This document shows positions 1 to 6,500 of a stretch of 6,620 bases of DNA, one piece after another. Origin of the DNA: Calditrichota bacterium. Its GTDB lineage: Bacteria > Zhuqueibacterota > Zhuqueibacteria > Residuimicrobiales > Krinioviventaceae. A program made the translations under genes and the position numbers. The stretch covers positions 1-6,620 of the forward strand of contig RPQV01000199.1 in NCBI GenBank assembly GCA_003818595.1, written 5' to 3'. Within the stretch, counting starts at the first letter, position 1; each line of letters begins with the position of its first letter. The notes below the pieces were generated by a model that saw only the letters and a program-made list of their open reading frames with translations, did no database searches and was not told where the DNA came from.

Positions 1-31
1 ATCGATAACCTCTGATGCTGATGGGAAAAGC

Positions 32-1258
32 ATGCGCAACACAGTGATCATCGTCATTCTGCTCAGTCAGCTGACCGCCTGCACGGCACAAGTGCTGGTC
101 GGACTGGACCGGGTGCTCGAGTTCGAGCATTTGTTTCAGGGCAAGCGCATCGGCATTGTCTGCAATCAGACGGCTGTTGATCGAAACCGGATTCATATCA
201 TTGATCGTTTCTCCGCCATGGAGAATGTGCAGATACAAGCCCTTTTCGCCCTTGAACACGGATTGTGGGGAACGCAGGAGGCCGGCGAGCGCATCGCTCA
301 TCAGTTGTCTGCGGATCGCATTCAGATTTTCAGTCTTTATGGGGCAAGCCGCAAACCGACGCCGCAGATGCTCAGCGACATCGATATGCTCGTTTTAGAT
401 GTGCAGGACATCGGCGCTCGTTTTTATACTTATATTTGGACAATGGCGGAAGCGATGACGGCGGCAGCCGAGCGCGGCATTCCGTTTGTCGTCCTTGACC
501 GGCCCAATCCGCTCAATGGTCTGATCATGGAGGGGCCGATGCTGGAGCGAGAATACGTTTCGTTCATCGGCATGTTTCCGATTCCGGTGCGTCACGGGTT
601 GACCATTGGAGAATTGGCGCGAATGTTTGCGGGGGAAGGGTGGCTGGACAGCGAGCGGCGCGTCGAGCTGACCGTGGTGCCGCTGCGGGGTTGGCGGCGC
701 GCGGAATTCATTGATGCGGATGCAACTCGTTTCATCCCGCCCTCGCCCAATATTCCCACTCCGTCGACAGCGCTCATTTATGCGGGAACTTGTCTGCTGG
801 AGGGGACGAATGTTTCCGAGGGTCGAGGCACCGAGTCGCCCTTTTTATCTCTGGGGGCGCCGTGGATCCAGTCGGATGAACTTCTGCGTTCACTTGCGGT
901 GTATCGTTTCCCCGGAATTACGCTCGCACCGATTGAATTTGTTCCTCACTCTCTGCCCGGGAGAGCGATGAATCCCAAATATCGCGACACACCCTGTCAC
1001 GGGATCATGATTCGCGTCAATGATTGGTCGGCGGCGCGACCGTTCACAATGGGCGTCCTGCTGGTGAAGACGATCCATGATCTCTATCCGCATCATTTTG
1101 TTTTCAATGCTGATCATTTTGATCGATTATGCGGCACGCGTCGGATTCGCATCGCCATTGAGCGGGGGGAGGACATAGAGCCGATTTTATCCGCATGGGA
1201 AGGCGATCTTGAAGGATTTGATCGTCTTCGTTCGCGATATCTTCTTTATTCAGAATAA
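32..1258 (+). CDS. namZ: NamZ-family (DUF1343, GH171) exo-beta-N-acetylmuramidase, lipoprotein
   Basis: This is a complete 408-residue protein of the family whose characterised members remove terminal MurNAc from the non-reducing end of peptidoglycan fragments, feeding amino-sugar recycling. Family motifs run in the usual order: NQT (45-47), LEHG (74-77, with the conserved Glu-His), SLYG..RKPT (101-110), LDVQDIGARFYTY (122-134), LDRPNP (155-160), EGP (167-169), RHG (187-189), PPSPNIPT (236-243), EGTN..SEGRGT (257-267), GAPW (275-278), and a closing W-x7-F-x3-R-x2-YLLY (389-406), so neither end is truncated. The start at 32 is chosen because it gives a short signal with Arg2, a hydrophobic stretch and a lipobox LTAC ending at Cys17. 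The residue after Cys is Thr, not Asp, which fits outer-membrane sorting. The frame stays open to the window edge, so a start further upstream is possible, and only a weak GGGAAAAG precedes ATG. Muramidase activity is inferred from the family; family membership is near certain. Confidence 0.93.
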   Translation: MRNTVIIVILLSQLTACTAQVLVGLDRVLEFEHLFQGKRIGIVCNQTAVDRNRIHIIDRFSAMENVQIQALFALEHGLWGTQEAGERIAHQLSADRIQIFSLYGASRKPTPQMLSDIDMLVLDVQDIGARFYTYIWTMAEAMTAAAERGIPFVVLDRPNPLNGLIMEGPMLEREYVSFIGMFPIPVRHGLTIGELARMFAGEGWLDSERRVELTVVPLRGWRRAEFIDADATRFIPPSPNIPTPSTALIYAGTCLLEGTNVSEGRGTESPFLSLGAPWIQSDELLRSLAVYRFPGITLAPIEFVPHSLPGRAMNPKYRDTPCHGIMIRVNDWSAARPFTMGVLLVKTIHDLYPHHFVFNADHFDRLCGTRRIRIAIERGEDIEPILSAWEGDLEGFDRLRSRYLLYSE

Positions 1259-1263
1259 TCCGT

Positions 1264-1283
1264 CTGCAGGTCGCACCGTGCAG
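1264..1283 (+). terminator. weak hairpin just after the NamZ gene
   Basis: CTGCAGGT pairs with ACC-G-TGCAG around a three-base loop, with one bulged G at 1278. It begins five bases after the stop codon. There is no T-run after it (it continues TAATGG), so it is a poor intrinsic terminator. It may act as a 3' stabilising structure or be chance. Confidence 0.2.
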
Positions 1284-1337
1284 TAATGGAAGTCATTAAA
1301 GATTTGATCAAGCTCTCAGATGTAACAATTTGGCGGT

Positions 1338-1494
1338 TCACGCAAAGCCGCAAAGACGCAAAGTGTTGTCGTGAGTTTCATTTTTCATAACCGGCCTTAT
1401 TCATAGTGGAAATCAGGTCAGTTCTGCAAAAAGTGGTGGATAAACAAATGAATTATTCAAAATTATTTCTTTGTGTCTTCGCGGCTTTGCGTGA
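1338..1494. repeat. inverted pair of (CGCAAAGN)3 repeats, MITE-like or dispersed element
   Basis: The left arm at 1338-1363 reads TCA followed by three CGCAAAG units with a period of 8. The right arm at 1469-1494 is its reverse complement over 26 bases with 24 matches (the two differences are A/G and G/A). The arms are 105 bases apart. In the right-arm minus-strand reading the repeat translates as SRKAAKTQR, a peptide I recall from many spurious short ORFs in environmental bacterial genomes, which suggests a widespread dispersed repeat and not a gene. No transposase is present, and I found no target-site duplication next to either arm. Paired in RNA, the arms would form a long-range 26-bp stem. 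Function is unknown; the repeat itself is directly visible. Confidence 0.75.
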
Positions 1495-1533
1495 GTCTTT
1501 TATCATTTCATATATTAGATATGGATCAGAGGT

Positions 1534-1580
1534 TGAAAAACACTTTTGATACAGCCTCGGAGAATGAAAAGGTGTTTTCA
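1534..1580. repeat. imperfect inverted repeat, possible hairpin
   Basis: TGAAAAACACTTTT (1534-1547) faces AAAAGGTGTTTTCA (1567-1580). They pair with a single bulge on each arm around a 19-base loop. The AT-rich arms end in T4 on the plus strand, so it could be a weak terminator or a transcript structure. Its position 40 bases beyond the CGCAAAG repeat suggests it is separate from that element. Confidence 0.4.
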
Positions 1581-1594
1581 CACAGTCTGTCCGC

Positions 1595-1741
1595 ATGGGA
1601 ATGCATCTCCGGACGCTCTGCGTCCTCATCGTCTCTGCATTATTCCTATCAATAGCCATGCAAAGGGTATCTGATCTGTGGTGGCGAACAACTTTTGATG
1701 CCGCCGCCTCACTGATCTTTTTCTTGTTTTTTAATATTTAA
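1595..1741 (+). CDS. possible 48-residue hydrophobic small protein (doubtful)
   Basis: An ATG at 1595 opens 48 codons to TAA at 1739. A hydrophobic stretch, LCVLIVSALFLSIAM (residues 8-22), could span a membrane. It is followed by a polar WWRTTFD segment and a very hydrophobic end, LIFFLFFNI. The frame is closed by a TGA at 1565-1567. There is no Shine-Dalgarno sequence before either ATG (1595 or 1601), and I recognise no family. The hydrophobic end comes partly from the AT-rich block. This is most likely a chance ORF, listed because it is too short for routine gene calling. Confidence 0.12.
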   Translation: MGMHLRTLCVLIVSALFLSIAMQRVSDLWWRTTFDAAASLIFFLFFNI

Positions 1742-1762
1742 AAGATTTAATTTGAATAATTA

Positions 1763-1791
1763 TTGAATCAATTGCTGTTTTTATATATGAA
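1763..1791 (+). promoter_or_regulatory. weak sigma-70-like promoter candidate for the module protein gene
   Basis: TTGAAT (1763-1768) and TATGAA (1786-1791) are 17 bases apart, each matching four of six consensus positions, inside the most AT-rich part of the gap. A start near 1798 would give a leader of about 100 bases. No Bacteroidota-type TAnnTTTG box at a suitable distance from a TTTG was found. AT-rich DNA gives such matches by chance, so this is tentative. Confidence 0.22.
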
Positions 1792-1884
1792 ATTAATGAT
1801 CTGACAGCGACCATCAATTCTGGGAAAGGAGAAACAGGGAAAATCATTGATGATGAGTTTGACACAGAAATGATCAAATTATTT

Positions 1885-1890
1885 GGAGGA
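1885..1890 (+). promoter_or_regulatory. ribosome binding site GGAGGA fixing the start at 1898
   Basis: GGAGGA lies seven bases before ATG 1898. An in-frame TTG at 1883 would give five extra residues, but that codon overlaps this site and would put charged residues before the signal peptide. The ATG is therefore the better start. Confidence 0.88.
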
Positions 1891-1897
1891 TTCAAAA

Positions 1898-3400
1898 ATG
1901 AAAAAGCTTGTGACAAATCTTGGCTTGTTGTTCTTGATCGGGATTTTCATGTTATCGGCGTTGCCGGCGAATGCGCAGAATGTCATTCCCAACGGCAGTT
2001 TCGAAACTGAAGGTTTTTGGAACATTTATAACGGCGGCGCCCCGGATGAAATAATCTATTCTTTTCCTTATACGGATGGGAAACCTTTTTACGGTTCCGG
2101 TAATGCCAGCTTGTACGTCTATGGCGAACGAGTTATTGATCCGAACTGGATGAATGGTTTAATTTGGCAGCAGGTTGAGCTGATCGGCGGCACATCGTAT
2201 GTCCTCGATGCGGCATGGAAATATCTGGACGGCGATTTGGAGGCGGGATCGTGGTTTCAGATCTATGTGGGACAGGAAGAGCCTGTCGATGGTGTGGATT
2301 ACACCGCCGCCGGCGGCACGCAATCTGACCGCATGTTGAGTTTCAATTCATGGTCAGGATGTTCGGGCATCGATCTCGATGAGACCTTTATGGATTACGC
2401 CTGTGAAAATAACCACGCCGTCATCTATCGCACACCGGGAGAAGTCGGCCAGCCGGTGAGTGCCTATGTGGCTTTGAAAACCGGCGCCGGCTGGACCGGA
2501 AGCCTTTTTGAGCTGCTGATCGACGACATTGCTCTGAGGCCCAACAAATTGGTCGACGGCGATTTTGAGGACGGCGCCGGATGGACGCTGACCAACATCG
2601 GAGCCCCCGCTCCTCTCCAGGTTGATATGTCCGAGGCGGATACGTTTGGCCCCAATCTCGGGCAGGCCAATTATCTCGCCATTCGCGGCGACGCCTCGGC
2701 CGGCGCCTGCGGCGGCGTCATTTGGCAGAAAACCACGCTCATCGGCGGCGCCACCTATGGATTCAACGGCGGTTTTAGGGATATCGGCGGCGCCGGGAAT
2801 TATTATTGCGAAGTTTATATGAGTACCGAAGCACCCGTCGACGGAGCACCATGGAAACCTGCAGCCGGTTCTGGTTCAGATAAACTGACCGGTTTCAATG
2901 CATCTTCAACCTGCAACGGCGTGGGCATAAACGGCACATTCCGTCGCGACGGCTGTACCGGCAAAGCCACTACATTATATACTGTCCCCGGAGCGGCTGG
3001 CACATCTGTTGACGTCTACATCGGCATCGCGGCGGGTTGCGAAACCGGCACATTTGAAATCACGCTCGATGATGTGAGCCTGGTTTTGTTGAGCGATGTT
3101 GGAACAGAGGTGAGCGACGAGGCGACGCCCGTTCCGGTCGAGTTCGCCCTTTCTCAGAACTACCCCAATCCGTTCAATCCCGCCACTGAAATTCGGTTTT
3201 CTGTGCCGACAAGCGGTCAGGTGGAGCTGGCGGTCTATAATGTGTTGGGAGATCGTGTGGCGACGCTGGTGAACGGCGTGCAAGCGGCCGGCGAGCATCG
3301 CTTGCAGTTTAATGCCGAACAGCTCAGCAGCGGCGTCTACCTGTATCAATTGACGACCGCATCAGAGATCATCACCAGGCGCATGGTTGTACTCAAATAA
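1898..3400 (+). CDS. secreted two-module CBM4/9-like jelly-roll protein with type IX sorting domain
   Basis: The 500-residue product starts with a classical signal peptide (MKK, hydrophobic 8-21, cleavage likely after ANA at 26). Two homologous modules follow, at about 28-214 and 217-398. Each opens with an N/D-G-x-F-E...W motif (NGSFE; DGDFEDGAGW) and closes with an ID/LDD-hydrophobic motif (LLIDDIAL; ITLDDVSL), as in carbohydrate-binding modules of the CBM4/9 type with a galactose-binding-like fold. Each has a Cys pair with identical spacing (155/169 and 339/353), suggesting a conserved disulfide in an exported protein. Residues 411-500 form a sorting domain: QNYPNPFNP, a central VYNVLGDRV strand, SSGVYLYQL and the tail RRMVVLK. 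There is no catalytic domain, so a binding or surface role is inferred; the ligand is unknown. The gene stands alone and converges on the peptidase gene. The fold assignment is by motif only. Confidence 0.88.
   Translation: MKKLVTNLGLLFLIGIFMLSALPANAQNVIPNGSFETEGFWNIYNGGAPDEIIYSFPYTDGKPFYGSGNASLYVYGERVIDPNWMNGLIWQQVELIGGTSYVLDAAWKYLDGDLEAGSWFQIYVGQEEPVDGVDYTAAGGTQSDRMLSFNSWSGCSGIDLDETFMDYACENNHAVIYRTPGEVGQPVSAYVALKTGAGWTGSLFELLIDDIALRPNKLVDGDFEDGAGWTLTNIGAPAPLQVDMSEADTFGPNLGQANYLAIRGDASAGACGGVIWQKTTLIGGATYGFNGGFRDIGGAGNYYCEVYMSTEAPVDGAPWKPAAGSGSDKLTGFNASSTCNGVGINGTFRRDGCTGKATTLYTVPGAAGTSVDVYIGIAAGCETGTFEITLDDVSLVLLSDVGTEVSDEATPVPVEFALSQNYPNPFNPATEIRFSVPTSGQVELAVYNVLGDRVATLVNGVQAAGEHRLQFNAEQLSSGVYLYQLTTASEIITRRMVVLK
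1979..3091 (+). repeat. tandem protein-level duplication inside the module protein
   Basis: Module 1 (1979-2539) and module 2 (2546-3091) align almost without gaps at an offset of 183-188 residues. Matching pairs include GLIWQQ-x3-LIGGTSY with GVIWQK-x3-LIGGATY, EEPVDG with EAPVDG, SDRMLSFN with SDKLTGFN, and PGEVGQPVSAYVAL with PGAAGTSVDVYIGI. The DNA copies have diverged, so the duplication is old. Module 2 has three extra Cys residues (271, 304, 381) that module 1 lacks. Confidence 0.88.
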
Positions 3401-3420
3401 GTATCGATTCCTACAGGGTA

Positions 3421-3464
3421 TTGAAAAGACGGCTGTCAAGTTTAACCTGACAGCCGTCTTTCAA
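3421..3464. terminator. bidirectional intrinsic terminator between convergent genes
   Basis: A perfect 11-bp GC-rich core, GACGGCTGTCA (3428-3438) with TGACAGCCGTC (3448-3458), encloses a nine-base loop. The pairing extends to 17 bp with one bulged A. The core is followed by T3 on the plus strand and T4 on the minus strand. It sits 20 bases after the plus-strand stop and about 70 bases after the minus-strand stop, so it can end both transcripts. Confidence 0.87.
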
Positions 3465-3465
3465 T

Positions 3466-3517
3466 CTGCGTCCCAAGTTCTATCTGTCCACTTTAGACGC
3501 AGGACAAAACTTGGGAC
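3466..3517. other. second hairpin region with two competing folds
   Basis: GTCCCAAGTT (3470-3479) pairs perfectly with AACTTGGGAC (3508-3517), and TGTCC (3485-3489) with GGACA (3502-3506) continues inward. An alternative stem, CTGCGTC (3466-3472) with GACGCAG (3496-3502), shares bases with both and cannot form at the same time. There is no T-run on either strand. It lies 18 bases after the peptidase stop on the minus strand, so it may protect that mRNA end or be a remnant of a dispersed repeat. Confidence 0.5.
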
Positions 3518-3535
3518 TTGGATTCTGCCGAAAAT

Positions 3536-6500
3536 CTACTGAATCACCACTGATTTTCCGCTGTAAACTCCATCGATGGTGACCAGACGATAAAAATAGA
3601 CGCCTGATCCTACGCCTTCGGCCTTCCATTTATGCTGAAAGGTTCCCGATTCTTGAAATTCATCCTGAACAATGGTCTGCACGAGTTGGCCGCTCAAGTT
3701 GTATATTTCGATGGTCACCGGCCCGTCTTTTGCGAGGGTGTAGGTGAGCAGGGTCTCGCCATTAAATGGATTGGGATAGTTGCGAATGATCGTCAATTCC
3801 GGGAGCGCGCTATGGTCATCAGTTTCCACGGCTGCACCGCCGCGATTGGTGAGTTGGATGCCGTCCAAGGCGTAGAGATCTCCGTCTTTCCCCCGATATT
3901 CCCAGAAGAGTCTGACATTTTTCTGTCCCGCATATCCGCCAAGATCGACCGTGACTTGATGCCAGCTCCATTCCTGACCGCCGTCATTGCCCTCATTTTT
4001 GATTTGCCACAAGGTCGCGGCGGCATCCATTGAATTGGGCGAGGTCAGATAAAGGTTGACTTGATAGTTGCTGGTCCAGGAGAAATTGTATCCCGCCCAG
4101 AAAGTCAATTGTGTCTCTGAACTGGCCACGTTAAAGGCAGGAGAATAGAATCGATCCACCTGCATGGCAGCGGGATTGTATCCGCAAATCACCGAGGCGA
4201 CGTTATCGGGCTCGATATCGGAAAAATTATGATCGTCGACGTTTCCCTGACGCCAGCCGTAATCAGCGTGCGCCGGCATGTCGGGCGCCAACCAGCCGTT
4301 GGGAGGAAAGGTCTCCTGGTCGAACTGTTCGGCAAATACCGTTTCCACATTCGACGGCCGCGTTCCTTCAGCATACCAGACGGGGTACTCCAGGGGATAC
4401 ACCCAGGCTTTCGCCCCTTCAGAACTGGGGGTCAGGCCGTCCGCCTGCAATTCGATCTGCCAGAGAGATGAGACCAGCTCATCATTGATCGTCGTTTGGT
4501 CCTGGAAGACCATTTTTCGGTCATCCGGAGAAAACGAGGGGTGGCCATAAGTGCCGCTGTTCTGATGAATGAGTCCCAGTTGACCTTCAAATAAATCATA
4601 AGTATAGACATAATAACCAACCTGGTCGCTGCTGTAATCGATCACATCAAAGGCGATGACGTTGTCGCGAGTGCTTGAAAAGGAGGGATTGCCGACGGCA
4701 TACTGAACATCGGGCTGGAAAATCGGCACCACCGCGTCTTCGGAGACATTGGTCAGATAGATGCCCCAGGTATTGCTTTCTGCGCCATAAGAGTCCTGCA
4801 GGGCAAACGTACAGTCAAAGATCAGCCACCCGCCCTCGGTTGACCAGTCGAGGATATCGGCATAATCCGGAATGATTTCAGCCCCTTCGGTCGTCGTGGG
4901 GATCGAGAGCGCGCGCAATGTCATGCTTTCGGCGGCGAAATCATATATGGCAATGGTCGAAGGGTAGGATTCAGGCTTGGGCACCAGGGCAATATAGTCT
5001 CCGAGAGGCGAGATGGCGACATTATACCAGATGCCGTCATCGGTGAGCGCGTAATTTTGGTTTTCTGTTGTGTCAAACCAATTGACGTTCCCCTCTGCGT
5101 CGACATAGACAATGACTTGGCCGTTGTCCGTTACCGAGGGTTTACTCACGCTGGTGATTCCTAAACTTACGGCATTGCCGTCAGCCCAGGGATAGTCGGA
5201 TTTTATTTTAAACATTTCTCCGGAGCCTTCGAAGAGAGCGAGCACAAAATCGTCGCCTTCCACGGGTTCGAATGGAGGATCCGGTTCGGTTTCTTCACCG
5301 GTGTATACCTCGACGATATCAAATGACTGGCCGGTCAAGGTCGCGGTATTGTCGCCGGGATATAAATCTTTTGCCGCCTGAACTGCCGCCAACCGCAGAT
5401 CGATAAATTCTGAACGGCGAGTCAGATAATTCAGGTAGGCGCGGTAGATGATTTTTTCCACCCGATCGACAGCCATGCGGGTTGACATTTGATAAAACGC
5501 ATGACCGGGAATGGTGCTGTTGCGATGGACGCCGCCGTTATCCTGATCGATGGTCCAGTTCGCGTACTCGGCCATTTTGTTGGGGTAATCTGAGGTGAGT
5601 GATTTCGGCTGATGCGGGTTGGAGAGGTCGCGCAGGCAGTTATAAGTGGACCCGGCGGGGAGACAGTCCTCGCCGATGCGCCAATCGGCGTTCGCCGGAT
5701 CGACATAGTTTTCAGCCATCACGCCGACAAAGTCGCTGAACGCCTCATTCAACGCACCTGATTGGAACTGGTATTCCAAATTCGAAGAGTATTGGGTGAC
5801 GCCGTGACCGTATTCATGGGCGATGATGTCGAAGGAAGCCGCCAGATCAATAAAAACCTGACCGTCGCCGTTGCCGAAGCAGAACATTTTTATGCCGCCG
5901 CTCCAGAAGGCGTTATTGTACTGATTACCGATGTTGGTGATGCCGATGATGTTGTGGCGGGCGTTGTCGAGCGTGACCAATCCGTGAACATTTTTGAAAT
6001 AATCATAAACACGGGAAAAGGAGTAGGCCAGAGATACGCCGTTCGCCGGCCATGAACTGGTGGAGGTCGAGGCCGTATAGTAGTAATAGTTGAACTGATC
6101 CGGCTCGACGTTTCTGGCGTCGCCGACCAGGATGACACCCTGTATGGAGGCGATTTCATCAGTGGTGTTGCCGTCGAACATTCCTTTGGTGGTGTTCAGG
6201 AGGTAATAGTTGCTGCCGACCTTGTACAGATCGAGTGAGCGCGACTGACCGAGAAGGTCGGTTCCTGTACCTTTGGCCGCTGATCCGGTCTGGATGTTGT
6301 TATAGGATTCCAATATTTCGCTGTTACGACCGTCGATGATGAAGCGCATGTCGTCAAACATTGTGGCACCCATTTCGATATGCCAGGCGGGAATTCCTCT
6401 CCCTTTTTCATCGACGTAAATGACCTGTTCTGCCGTCCATATGTGCGCCGACTCGAGAGGAATCTGCAGAGCCTGAGCTGCGCGAGACAGGGCCGCTTGT

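Larger units (their letters stand above)
1259..1882. other. 624-base intergenic region, AT-richer than its flanks
   Basis: No convincing protein or RNA gene lies here. In order it contains a weak hairpin after the NamZ gene (1264-1283), an inverted repeat of the CGCAAAG type (1338-1494), an imperfect hairpin (1534-1580), a doubtful 48-codon ORF (1595-1741), a strongly AT-rich block (about 1720-1800) with a weak promoter candidate, and a purine-rich leader (1821-1843) ahead of the next gene. Most of 1364-1468 shows nothing I can name. The gap is long enough to separate the two flanking genes into independent transcription units. Confidence 0.8.

Noticed and set aside
1..15. Possible end of an upstream gene (frame reading IDNL then TGA at 13-15)
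   Set aside because: Four codons are too few to support a gene; another frame also stops at 6-8. Upstream sequence is needed.
1341..1363. Short CRISPR-like or tandem array of CGCAAAG units
   Set aside because: Only three 7-base units with one-base gaps are present. There are no spacers, no repeats of CRISPR length and no cas genes.
1453..1659. 68-codon minus-strand ORF containing SRKAAKTQR
   Set aside because: Its only recognisable part is a translation of the CGCAAAG repeat arm. It has no family motif and spans the unrelated hairpin at 1534-1580.
1883..1897. TTG start at 1883 for the module protein
   Set aside because: The codon overlaps the GGAGGA ribosome site and would add MEDSK before a perfectly good signal peptide that starts at ATG 1898.
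2975..3349. 124-codon minus-strand ORF antisense to the module protein
   Set aside because: It is opposite the strongly supported sorting domain of the plus-strand gene and has no recognisable motif.
3632..4033. 133-codon plus-strand ORF antisense to the peptidase 3' end
   Set aside because: It lies wholly inside the well-supported peptidase gene, opposite the jelly-roll and sorting domain, and shows no family features. It is a coding shadow.
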